Positions 24,552-32,461 of a stretch of 64,000 nt of DNA are shown here, piece after piece. The DNA lies in the NCBI GenBank assembly GCA_023425025.1, contig JAFADG010000051.1, positions 1-64,000 on the forward strand, in the 5' to 3' direction. Under the pieces are notes generated by a model, which was not told the origin of the DNA, ran no database searches, and worked only from the letters and a program-made list of their open reading frames with translations. Positions within the stretch are counted from its first letter, which is position 1. Each line of letters opens with the position of its first letter. This stretch comes from Bacillota bacterium. Lineage in GTDB: Bacteria > Bacillota > Clostridia > Christensenellales > Aristaeellaceae. Both the position numbers and the translations under genes were made by a program.

Positions 24552-25061
24552 TTACTCCTGGGTGTAGACGATGGTTGCCACAAACGCTTCGGTCAGCGGA
24601 ATCAGAACGCCTTCCTTATAATCGGGTATCGAACTCTTCAGTTGAAAATCAATTCCAAAGGTCTTGGTCTCGTTGGGAGCGATCACCGCGGCGGGGATTG
24701 GCGTAACATCGAAGAGCTCAGGGATCCCCTTGAGGCTAAAGCTGCCGTACTTCGCATTGACAGAGCCCCTGTTGATGATCTGCACCGTGGCACGGTATAC
24801 TTTCCCCGGCAGCGCATCCTTCACATGGATGGTGATGAGGTCGCTGGGAGACTGGAAAGCGAGTTCCCCTTCGGGCGCCACGAGATCCACCGTTACGCCC
24901 TCATCGGCGGAGGTCTTGTTCTTTACAAATTCGACGTTGAAGGTCGCGCTCTGGGCGGTGCCTAATACAGTCAGCGAATCGCTGAACGCGGCGTAGCCAA
25001 CGGCGGTGATCATCATCATGACAACCAGGGAGATGACGGCAAGCTTCCTCTTGTTCTTCAT
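24552..25061 (-). CDS. TasA/CalY-like fibre protein with SipW-type signal peptide
   Basis: A 169-residue exported protein. The signal (KRKLAVISLVVMMMITAVGY then AAFSDSLTVLGTA) has the Ala-Phe-Ser-Asp cleavage pattern of SipW substrates such as TasA and CalY. The mature part is a beta-sandwich-like domain (FNVEFVKNK, LITIHVKDALPGKVYRATVQ, IIAPNETKTFGIDFQLK-type strands). TasA-family proteins form extracellular fibres in biofilms. It is the first gene of the operon, so probably the most abundant product. The start at 25061 has AAGGAGAACG. It is shorter than TasA (about 260). Confidence 0.72.
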   Translation of the reverse strand: MKNKRKLAVISLVVMMMITAVGYAAFSDSLTVLGTAQSATFNVEFVKNKTSADEGVTVDLVAPEGELAFQSPSDLITIHVKDALPGKVYRATVQIINRGSVNAKYGSFSLKGIPELFDVTPIPAAVIAPNETKTFGIDFQLKSSIPDYKEGVLIPLTEAFVATIVYTQE

Positions 25062-25247
25062 TGTTCGTTCTCCTTCTCTTTCCCGATCTTTGTTTTCCAA
25101 GTAGTGTGTTCTCTCCATCTGGGTTTGCTGTCCGCCCAAGCCATCATTAGGCCACCGTGCACTGCAGCCTTTTTGAAGCTTCTTCTTTCAGCCGGGCGTA
25201 CCGCAGCCTCCAATTCTGCCGTCTTGCGTTGCCCTTGCCATGGCAGC

Positions 25248-25308
25248 AAAAAAGGAGGCTCTTGCGAAACCGGGGCAATTGTGCCGCCTTCATTTCGCGT
25301 AAGCCTCC
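25248..25308 (-). terminator. Leader terminator between the c-di-GMP riboswitch and the fibre operon
   Basis: On the minus strand GGAGGCT and GCGAAA pair with TTTCGC and AGCCTCC, followed by six Ts. It lies about 180 bases after the riboswitch and about 190 before the first gene, so it could be the expression platform. Confidence 0.65.
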
Positions 25309-25484
25309 TTGTGAACGTTCTCCTTCAAAGGAGATTTCCCGGCATGCCATTTTCGCAGGCAATTTCTACGGGAATATATTCACCAAGCAAGGTTTAAGCC
25401 AAATGGCATCCTTTCCGGCGCCATTTTCCTTGTCCGGCACCTGGCCGTACCAAGGAAGAAACCCTTTCAGCGGCATTCGCCGCT

Positions 25485-25582
25485 TGTTCGGCAGCAAGGC
25501 TGCCATGCAGGTTTATCCTGCGAAGGCCCTGTTGCTTTGCGTCCCAAGCTTTCGCCTGGTTTGCCATTATCGCGTGAAAGAG
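25485..25582 (-). ncRNA. Cyclic di-GMP-I (GEMM-I) riboswitch
   Basis: On the minus strand the core reads TTTCACGCGATAATGGCAAACC, then a GNRA-type GAAA loop, then GGGACGCAAAGC, followed by a second stem ending ATGGCAGCC. GGCAAACC and GGGACGCAAAGC are the diagnostic blocks of the GEMM-I aptamer. It sits in a 700-base leader of the TasA/SipW-type operon, so c-di-GMP probably sets fibre production. ON or OFF polarity cannot be read by eye. Confidence 0.88.
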
Positions 25583-25787
25583 CCCTGAGGCTGCGCCGCC
25601 GGAACATTGGACTGCGGCTGTCAATCACACGGTTTCAGGATCTATCCATAACGGCGCTTCAGGCCGAGGTATGGATCATGGTTGCTCCCCTCTTATCTCT
25701 TTCTCTGTGTTCGCATACCGGCCGGCTGGAAGCGCGAACCTTGTATACCACCTCTTTCCAGCCGTATCATGCCCTCTTTCCGGCGCG

Positions 25788-25816
25788 AGTATACTACATT
25801 CTTTTTTTGATGTAAA
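25788..25816 (-). promoter_or_regulatory. Sigma-A promoter of the fibre operon leader
   Basis: Minus strand: TTTACA (25811-25816), 17 bases, TATACT (25788-25793). Transcription would start near 25781 and run through the riboswitch. The leader between 25780 and 25590 contains a GGCTGGAA/TTCCAGCC stem (about 25731-25768) and no gene. Confidence 0.7.
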
Positions 25817-25921
25817 GCCTTAAAATTCCAATTCTTACATCTTGTACCTTTTTTCGACAAACGTTCTGATTTTGCGCAGAGTATTCCTTCATAATTCGCT
25901 GCTGTTGCATAAGAGTCGCGG

Positions 25922-25960
25922 ATTATGCAGGTTGCATTATCGGCATGCAATCTGCATAAT
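25922..25960. repeat. 16-base inverted repeat in the intergenic region
   Basis: ATTATGCAGGTTGCAT and ATGCAATCTGCATAAT pair except for one G-U, around TATCGGC. No T-run follows on either strand, so it may be an operator rather than a terminator. The remaining bases from 25820 to 26206 are AT-rich and show no gene. Confidence 0.5.
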
Positions 25961-26206
25961 TTCCCTGTAGATTACAAGGTGAGCACAGGGTTCCCGCATT
26001 GACTTTATTGTACATTATTATTCATTACTTCCGTATGATAATACGTAAAATCAAAGCGTTTATGTTGCACAGTCCATGATTGTCCTGCCAGGAGGCCTGG
26101 CATGCGTCCATCTCCATTTCCGATGATTTGACATTGCCTGGGCCCTGTGCTACCATAACAACGCTTGTACATTCCGTTTTGATTATTCCGCCAAGGAGGC
26201 GCCTGT

Positions 26207-26917
26207 ATGCGTCAACCGCTCCCCGTACTGCCCAGATGGGAGGGCCCTCTGTCCCATCCCTTTTACAGTCATGTCGTAAAGCGCATCCTGGATTTTTTGC
26301 TGGCGCTGCTCCTGTTGATTCCAGGCCTGGTCATCATGATCCCCGTAGCCATCGCGGTGCGGCTGGATTCCAGGGGCCCGGTGTTCTACCGTGCGCCAAG
26401 GGGCGGCTACCACAACAAAACCTTCTATATTTTCAAATTCCGCACCATGGTGCAGGACGCCGACAAAACCGGCGGAACCACCGCCTTGCATGATGCGCGC
26501 ATCACGCGGGTGGGCCGTATTTTGCGCAAAACGAAGCTGGATGAGATCCCGCAGCTTTTTAACATCTTGAAGGGTGACATGAGTTTTATCGGCCCCCGGC
26601 CGGAGCTGCTTTTGTACACCATGCGCTATACCAGGGACCAGGAATGCATTTTATGGGTGCGCCCCGGCATCAGCGACGAAAGCTCGCTGGTGTACATCAG
26701 CCAGGACGAGATGGTTGGCGCCGACAATCCCGTGGAAAATTACGAAAAGTACATACTGGCCAACAAAAACGCCCTGCGGGTAAAGTATGCCCTGAGCCAA
26801 AGCTTTGCCTTGGATATGAAGCTGTTTTTTCAGACCGTTGCCGGCGTATTCCACAAGGCCAAGCGGGTGGTGCGGGAGGAAGCGCAAAAGGCCGCGCCCG
26901 GAAAGGAACACGCATGA
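26207..26917 (+). CDS. Polyprenyl-phosphate sugar-1-phosphate transferase
   Basis: A 236-residue enzyme of the bacterial sugar transferase family (WcaJ/PglC/EpsL type) that puts the first sugar phosphate on undecaprenyl phosphate at the membrane. A membrane helix (about residues 25-50, KRILDFLLALLLLIPGLVIM) precedes the conserved core: GPVFYRAPRGG, FKFRTMV, then LRKTKLDEIPQLFNILKGDMSFIGPRPE. The WVRPGISDESSL segment is also typical. It is the first of four genes joined by ATGA overlaps, so it starts a surface-glycan operon. The sugar cannot be read from sequence. Confidence 0.9.
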   Translation: MRQPLPVLPRWEGPLSHPFYSHVVKRILDFLLALLLLIPGLVIMIPVAIAVRLDSRGPVFYRAPRGGYHNKTFYIFKFRTMVQDADKTGGTTALHDARITRVGRILRKTKLDEIPQLFNILKGDMSFIGPRPELLLYTMRYTRDQECILWVRPGISDESSLVYISQDEMVGADNPVENYEKYILANKNALRVKYALSQSFALDMKLFFQTVAGVFHKAKRVVREEAQKAAPGKEHA

Positions 26918-27735
26918 CCTGCCAAGACAGCAGACAACTGGCCTTTAGAATCAAGCGCCATGGTTTGGAAATGACCCACCTATCAAAAGGCTCCCACATC
27001 GGGGCCATACTGTCCGTGGCGGATATCATTGCCGTTCTGTACGCCCATGTGCTTCATGTGGACAGCCGGGATCCCAAATTGGAAGACCGCGACCGGCTGA
27101 TCCTGAGCAAGGGCCATGCCGGCGCCGCCGTATACGCCGCTTTGGCGGAAAGCGGTTTTTTTGATGTGGAGCTTTTGAAAACCCATTACCAAAACGGCAG
27201 TCTCTTGTCCGGGCACGTCTCCCACAAGGGCATCCCCGGCATTGAGTTTTCCACCGGCTCCCTGGGCCACGGCCTGCCGGTGGGCGTGGGGATGGCCCTT
27301 GCTGCCCAACGGGATGCCAAGCCCTGGCGAACCTACGTGGTTTGCGGCGACGGGGAATGCGACGAGGGCAGCGTATGGGAAAGCGCGCTGATCGCCCATC
27401 ACCTGAATCTGGACAACCTGACCGCCGTCATCGACTACAACAAAATGCAGAGCCTGGATTTTTGCGAGCGTACGATCAAGCTGGAGCCCTTCACCGACAA
27501 GTGGCGGGCCTTCGGCTGGCACGTGATTGAGGCGGACGGGCATGACCATGCTTCCCTTTTGAGCGCCTTTCACGACGCGCAAAGCACAAAGGGCAGGCCT
27601 TCCGTCATCATCGCCCATACCGTAAAGGGCAAGGGCATCTCCTTTATGGAAAACAACATCCTCTGGCACTACCGCACGCCCCAGGGCGAGGAATACGAGG
27701 CGGCCGTCAGGGAACTGGAGGCGCAAAAGCCATGA
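26914..27735 (+). CDS. Transketolase-like protein, N-terminal (TPP-binding) subunit
   Basis: A 273-residue half-transketolase. It has SKGHAGAAVYAALAE near residue 65 and the TPP motif GDGECDEGSVWESALIAHH to DYNKMQ. Its ATG overlaps the sugar-transferase stop (ATGA). Split transketolases also occur in the pentose phosphate pathway, but here both halves are locked into a glycan operon beside LicD. I infer a dedicated role in making or altering a sugar for the glycan. General pentose metabolism remains possible. Confidence 0.85.
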   Translation: MTCQDSRQLAFRIKRHGLEMTHLSKGSHIGAILSVADIIAVLYAHVLHVDSRDPKLEDRDRLILSKGHAGAAVYAALAESGFFDVELLKTHYQNGSLLSGHVSHKGIPGIEFSTGSLGHGLPVGVGMALAAQRDAKPWRTYVVCGDGECDEGSVWESALIAHHLNLDNLTAVIDYNKMQSLDFCERTIKLEPFTDKWRAFGWHVIEADGHDHASLLSAFHDAQSTKGRPSVIIAHTVKGKGISFMENNILWHYRTPQGEEYEAAVRELEAQKP

Positions 27736-28667
27736 GAGATGCGTTTACCGCCGCGCTGCACAAACTGGCCAAGGATGACCCCAACCTTTTTCTGATCACC
27801 GGCGACCTGGGCTTTGGGGTACTGAAGCCCTACTGGGAGACGTATCCCCACCAGTTCTTCAACGCCGGCATTTCCGAGCAGGCCATGACGGGCATAGCTG
27901 CCGGCATGGCGCTTTCCGGCAAGACGGTGTTCACCTATTCTATAGGAAACTTCCCTACCCTCCGGTGCCTGGAGCAGATACGCAACGACTGCGCCTACCA
28001 CCACGCCAATGTGAAGGTCGTTTGCGTGGGCGGCGGATTTGTGTACGGCTCCCTGGGCATGAGCCATCACGCCACGGAGGATATGGCCATACTGCGGGCG
28101 CTGCCCGATGTGGCGGTGTTCACCCCCGGAGATCCTATGGAGGTTCACGCCATCATGCCGGCGCTGACTTACCATCCCGGCACCTGCTATCTGCGCCTGG
28201 GCCGGGGCGGCGAGCCGACCCTGCATGTAAAGCCCATTGAAAATTACCGCATTGGCCAGGGACTGTGTTTAAAAGAAGGCAGCGATGTGGCTCTCCTTTG
28301 TGCGGGAGGCATCCTCTCCCAAACCGTAGCCGCGGCGGAGTTGTTGGAAAAAGAAGGTGTTCGTGCCGGGGTATACAGCTTCCCCACCATCAAGCCCCTG
28401 GATGAAGCGCTGGTCAAGCGCCTGGCCAGGGAACTGCCCCTGATTGTGACCGTAGAGGAGCATACCGTCCTTGGCGGTCTGGGCGGGGCGGTGGCCGAAA
28501 CCGTGGGCGATATGGCCGGAAACCGGGCCCGGGTCCTGCGTGTCGGCATGCAGGATGCCTATTCCGCCATCGTAGGCTCCCAGCAGTACCTGCGGGAGCA
28601 GTACGGGCTGGATTTCAAGTCCATCGCCGAAAAGACAACGCAGGCACTCAAGGAGCTGAAAGCATGA
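27732..28667 (+). CDS. Transketolase-like protein, C-terminal subunit
   Basis: A 311-residue partner of the preceding gene, containing the pyrimidine-binding domain (LFLITGDLGFGVLKPYWETYP, FFNAGISEQAMTGIAAGMAL) and the transketolase C domain (YSFPTIKPLDEALVKRLA). The Glu in ISEQ is the residue that activates TPP. The gene overlaps both neighbours by four bases, so the subunits are made together in equal amounts. The N and C halves together match a full transketolase except for length, a little shorter than the usual 620-660 residues. Confidence 0.85.
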   Translation: MRDAFTAALHKLAKDDPNLFLITGDLGFGVLKPYWETYPHQFFNAGISEQAMTGIAAGMALSGKTVFTYSIGNFPTLRCLEQIRNDCAYHHANVKVVCVGGGFVYGSLGMSHHATEDMAILRALPDVAVFTPGDPMEVHAIMPALTYHPGTCYLRLGRGGEPTLHVKPIENYRIGQGLCLKEGSDVALLCAGGILSQTVAAAELLEKEGVRAGVYSFPTIKPLDEALVKRLARELPLIVTVEEHTVLGGLGGAVAETVGDMAGNRARVLRVGMQDAYSAIVGSQQYLREQYGLDFKSIAEKTTQALKELKA

Positions 28668-29410
28668 GCGGCACGCCACGAAGCCTGGATTTGATCCACA
28701 AAGAGCTGCTGGGACAGTTTGAGGATATCATCCGTGTTTGCAATGCCCATAACATCCCCTACGCCATGATGTGCGGATCCTTGCTGGGCGCCGTGCGCCA
28801 CAAGGGCTTTATCCCCTGGGACGACGACATCGACCTGATCATGACCCGTGACGCCTTTACGCGGTTTGAGAAAGTCTATCCCAAGGAATGCAATGAAAAA
28901 TATCTGCTGTCCCGCACCAATACCTGGACGCCCCGGGTCATGAGCCGGGACCCAAAGGTGGATGACGCCTTTACGGACCTTTTTATCATGGATTATCTGC
29001 CGGAGGGTAGGGGCGCGCGCCGCGTCCGGCTGCTGATGCTTCGCCTGCTGCAAGGCATGATCAAGAAAAAGGTAGATTACAGCCGGTTTTCCCTGCCGCA
29101 AAAGGCCGCCCTTTTGATCACCCACATTCTGGGCCTGCCCTTCCCCATCCGGCTGAAAACCGCCTGGTACGAAAACCTCTCCAAGCGCAATGACTCCGGC
29201 CGGGAAGTGCACATGTCCAACGGCGCTTTCGGCCTGCTCTCCATGACCTGGAATCCCGCGCTGTTTGACGACCTTGTGGAAGCTGCCTTCGAGCACCTCA
29301 CCGTCTTGATCCCACGGAATTATCCTGCCGTACTTACGCAGCTTTTCGGCCCGGACTACATGACCCCGCCGCCCGAAAGCGAGCGGGTAGCCAAGCACCT
29401 GGACCTGTGA
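28664..29410 (+). CDS. LicD-family phosphotransferase
   Basis: A 248-residue LicD-type protein. It has the family block CGSLLGAVRHKGFIPWDDDIDL, a nucleotidyltransferase-like fold with the metal-binding DDDID. LicD proteins move phosphocholine or other phospho-alcohol groups from nucleotide donors to cell-surface glycans such as teichoic acids. No choline kinase or cytidylyltransferase gene is visible nearby, so the donor is unknown. It overlaps the transketolase gene by four bases and is followed by a MITE-like insertion before the flippase. Confidence 0.87.
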   Translation: MSGTPRSLDLIHKELLGQFEDIIRVCNAHNIPYAMMCGSLLGAVRHKGFIPWDDDIDLIMTRDAFTRFEKVYPKECNEKYLLSRTNTWTPRVMSRDPKVDDAFTDLFIMDYLPEGRGARRVRLLMLRLLQGMIKKKVDYSRFSLPQKAALLITHILGLPFPIRLKTAWYENLSKRNDSGREVHMSNGAFGLLSMTWNPALFDDLVEAAFEHLTVLIPRNYPAVLTQLFGPDYMTPPPESERVAKHLDL

Positions 29411-29461
29411 CCTAAGGGCTCTGCCCTTAGGTATCCCGCCAAAGGGACACAGCCCCTTTGG
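29411..29461. repeat. Two adjacent palindromes after licD
   Basis: CCTAAGGGC/GCCCTTAGG (29411-29431) and CCAAAGGG/CCCTTTGG (29439-29461). They belong to the same style of dispersed palindrome seen at 3675, 32553, 37352 and 38189 and could end transcription. Confidence 0.6.
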
Positions 29462-29838
29462 AATCCCCATATTTAGGGGACTATTCAGGGCAGTTATTCT
29501 TACCAAGCAAGAGTTTGCGGTGGCTGTATCAAGTCGACTTTGAGCCATGCCGCCCTCCTCTGATCGGCGATCAAACAAAGGCCTCCATTGTTTTAGAGAC
29601 GGCGTCCGAAGGTTCCCAAAGGTTCCGAAGTCCTGCCGCCGCCTGTGGCGGATGAAGGCGGGACGCAGGAAGCCATCGAAAAGGAACAATGCAAGCGGCA
29701 GCGCGGCATTGTGACCATTGAGATGGCCGGACCGACCGGAAAGCCCTTTGGTCGCGCCCGAGGCGCGATGTTCCAGAACGAATCAACCCATCACTGCCAT
29801 ATTGATTATATTTAAATAGTTAAAGGGATTCCAAAGGG
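29454..29838. mobile_element. MITE-like insertion with 14-base terminal inverted repeats
   Basis: CCCTTTGGAATCCC (29454-29467) at the left and GGGATTCCAAAGGG (29825-29838) at the right are perfect inverted repeats enclosing about 357 bases. No intact gene lies inside. The right end is followed by another CCAAAGGGAT/ATCCCTTTGG palindrome (29831-29853). It splits an operon whose other genes overlap, which suggests later insertion. No target duplication was confirmed. Confidence 0.4.
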
Positions 29839-29873
29839 ATGAAATCCCTTTGGCGTCCCCCCCGAAAGGCACT

Positions 29874-31400
29874 ATGAGCCGTACAAGAGCCGCCATGAAA
29901 AATACCCTGGCCACCGGGGCCTATCAGCTGACAGCCATGCTGCTGGGCTTTGTCACGCCCCGGCTGATGCTGGCGTATTACGGCTCGGAGATCAACGGCC
30001 TGGTGGCGTCCATTACCGAATTCATGGGCTACTTTAAGCTTGTGGAGGCCGGCCTGGCCGCCGCGGCCATCTACGGCCTGTACAAGCCCCTGCATGAAAA
30101 CGACCACGACAAGATCAGCGCCATCGTATCGGCCGCCCGGCAGTTCTATCAAAAATCCGGCCTGCTGTTTGCCGGCCTGACGCTTGTGTTTTCCGCCATC
30201 TATCCCTTTGTGGTGCCCATCACCAGCTTATCCCGCCTGTCGGTAGGGCTGCTTGTGGCGATTATGGGTCTGTCGGGTACGCTGGAGTTTTTTACGCTCT
30301 CCCGCTACCGGGTGCTGCTGACCGCGGACCAGAAAACCTTTGTGGTATCCTGGGCCAGCATGGCCTCGCTGCTTTTGCAGACCGCGGTGATCGTGGGGCT
30401 TTCCCTTATCCGGGCCGACATCCTGCTCCTGCGGCTGCTGGCGGGGCTGACGATCCTTTTGCGGTCCGTGCTCCTGTATGCCTACGTCCGCCGCCACTAC
30501 CCTTACGTCAACTACAAAGCCGAGCCCGACAAGGCCCCCCTTGCCCGCCGGTGGGATGCGCTGTACCAGCAGCTGACCGTTACGCTGCACCAGGGCATGG
30601 GCATCATACTGACCACCGTCATCACCAGGGATGCCAGGCTGGTCAGCGTGTACAGCACCTATCATCTGGTGACCGTCGGGCTGTGGGGCATTTTGAAAAT
30701 GGTATCGACAGGGCTGTACGCCTCCTTTGGCGACCTGCTCGCCCGCAAAGAGATGGACAAGTTCCGCCGGGCCTACCGGGAGTATGAATTCTTGTTCCTG
30801 TCGCTGATCACGGTGCTCTACTCGGTTTCCATGGTGCTCATCGTATCCTTTGTGCATCTGTTCACCAGGGATATCCCTGACGCGCATGTTGTGAATTATG
30901 TAGTGCCCATCCTGGGTGTGCTGCTGACCCTGGAAGGGTTGACGGACCAGATCAAGGCGCCGCTGGATTTGATGGTGATCTCCGCGTACAAGTTCCGGGA
31001 AACGCGGCACCACAATACGCTGCAGGTGCTGCTGGGCATTGTATTGGGGCTGGGATTGGGCATCGCCTTCGGGCTCCCCGGCATCGCGCTGGGCATTGTG
31101 CTTTCCAACCTTGCAAGGGTCGGTATCCAGCTTTGGTTCGTACCCAGGGAAATTACCGGCCTGCCGGCCCGGCAGACGCTTTTGCGCATGGTGCGCCTGA
31201 TCGTAACGGGCGCGGTGATCTGCGTTCCTTTCCTGATCTGGCCCCTTCAGCCTTCCCGCTTTGTCGCATGGGCCGGCTATGCCGTATTGATTACCCTCTA
31301 TGCCGGCCTGGTCACCGTGCTGACCGCCTGGCTGTTTGACCGGCAGCAGATGAAGGCTGCCTTTTTGAGGATCAACGGCATACTAAAAAAACGCAAATAG
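29874..31400 (+). CDS. Polysaccharide/lipid-linked glycan flippase (MOP superfamily)
   Basis: A 508-residue membrane protein with about twelve to fourteen hydrophobic helices. The N-terminal part TGAYQLTAMLLGFVTPRLML followed by GLVASITEFMGYFKLVEAGL is typical of polysaccharide export proteins of the Wzx type. Its job would be to flip the lipid-linked oligosaccharide made by the upstream enzymes. The ATG at 29874 follows AAAGG; a later ATG at 29895 is possible. It is cut off from the licD gene by the repeat-rich insertion, so it may have its own promoter there. Confidence 0.85.
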   Translation: MSRTRAAMKNTLATGAYQLTAMLLGFVTPRLMLAYYGSEINGLVASITEFMGYFKLVEAGLAAAAIYGLYKPLHENDHDKISAIVSAARQFYQKSGLLFAGLTLVFSAIYPFVVPITSLSRLSVGLLVAIMGLSGTLEFFTLSRYRVLLTADQKTFVVSWASMASLLLQTAVIVGLSLIRADILLLRLLAGLTILLRSVLLYAYVRRHYPYVNYKAEPDKAPLARRWDALYQQLTVTLHQGMGIILTTVITRDARLVSVYSTYHLVTVGLWGILKMVSTGLYASFGDLLARKEMDKFRRAYREYEFLFLSLITVLYSVSMVLIVSFVHLFTRDIPDAHVVNYVVPILGVLLTLEGLTDQIKAPLDLMVISAYKFRETRHHNTLQVLLGIVLGLGLGIAFGLPGIALGIVLSNLARVGIQLWFVPREITGLPARQTLLRMVRLIVTGAVICVPFLIWPLQPSRFVAWAGYAVLITLYAGLVTVLTAWLFDRQQMKAAFLRINGILKKRK

Positions 31401-31417
31401 TGCTATGGGAGGTTCAT

Positions 31418-32332
31418 ATGGAGCATATCGATTTTATCCTGCGCCAGTTTGGTGTCGAATGCCTGTCCTCCGAGCAGATCTACAAAACCGCCTGGCGTAT
31501 CAACGACACCCATATATTGAAGGTCGGAGAAGATGCGGGGCAGCTTAAGCGGCATATGCTGGTCACGGAGCAATTGCGGCGCTTTGAACTGCCGGTGGCA
31601 CAAATCGTGCCGACGCTGTCGGGAGAGGCGTTTTTGACAGAGGGCGAATGCCATTACTTGCTGAGCAAAATCCTGCCGGGGAAGCATATTGGGAATATTT
31701 TTGAGCAGGATCATATTGCCATCGCCCAAAAGTCCGGTGAGGTCATTGCCCGTCTTCATCTGGCGCTGTCCAGTGCGCAGCCTTTCATAGAATGCTGGGA
31801 CAACAACCTCCTGGATGAAATGCAGGGCTGGATAAAGGACGTTTTTGAGGCTGATCACTATTCGTTGGTAACAAAAGATGCATTTGATGCCTCTGCTTCA
31901 GCGCTTGCGGCGGTCTATCATCTATTGCCCAGGCAGCTCATCCACCGGGATATGCATTTTGGCAATTTTCTGTTTGAAGATGGCGAAGTCACAGGTTATA
32001 TTGATTTTGACCTTTCGCAAATCAATTGCCGCGTTTTTGATCTGTGCTATTTTGCGTCGGGGCTTTTGGTTGATGCCTACCAGGATACGGGCAAAAGTGA
32101 AAAATGGTTTGACATTCTCAAGGGTATTCTTGCCGGATATGAAAGAATAAACTGTCTGACTCCGGAAGAAAAGTGCTCCATTCCTTGCATCATAGAATGC
32201 ATAGAGCTTTTGTTCACAGCCTTTTATACAAATAATAACCGTGCCTTGGCGGAAAATGCTGCAAACATGCACAAATGGACCAAGCAGAACAAAGCGAAAA
32301 TCGAAAATGTACTCGAATGCAAAACACCATAA
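31418..32332 (+). CDS. Aminoglycoside phosphotransferase (APH)-fold kinase
   Basis: A 304-residue protein with the kinase catalytic loop HRDMHFGNFLF and the metal-binding IDFDLSQ motif of the APH/choline kinase family. The N-terminal lobe starts LRQFGVECLSSEQIYKTAWR. It lies 17 bases after the flippase with GGGAGGTTCAT before its ATG, so it is probably co-transcribed. In this setting a small-molecule kinase for glycan assembly (for example of choline or a sugar) is at least as likely as drug resistance. A hairpin at 32350-32382 may end the operon. Confidence 0.75.
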   Translation: MEHIDFILRQFGVECLSSEQIYKTAWRINDTHILKVGEDAGQLKRHMLVTEQLRRFELPVAQIVPTLSGEAFLTEGECHYLLSKILPGKHIGNIFEQDHIAIAQKSGEVIARLHLALSSAQPFIECWDNNLLDEMQGWIKDVFEADHYSLVTKDAFDASASALAAVYHLLPRQLIHRDMHFGNFLFEDGEVTGYIDFDLSQINCRVFDLCYFASGLLVDAYQDTGKSEKWFDILKGILAGYERINCLTPEEKCSIPCIIECIELLFTAFYTNNNRALAENAANMHKWTKQNKAKIENVLECKTP

Positions 32333-32349
32333 ACCGTATCGAAAGAAGG

Positions 32350-32395
32350 ACCTGCCCAAACTGCTATACAACATGGACAGGTCTGCATTATTTTA
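32350..32395 (+). terminator. Probable terminator of the glycan operon
   Basis: ACCTGCCCA pairs with TGGACAGGT (one mismatch) and is followed by CTGCATTATTTT. Confidence 0.6.
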
Positions 32396-32461
32396 TGCTG
32401 ATACCTGAAAATAGGGCTCAAGGGAGTAATGCTCCAGCTGGCTCAATTGTCGCACTGCTCA

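Noticed and set aside
28559..29689. 376-codon minus-strand frame over licD and the repeat region
   Set aside because: Mostly antisense of licD; the remainder crosses the MITE-like insert and has no recognisable domain.
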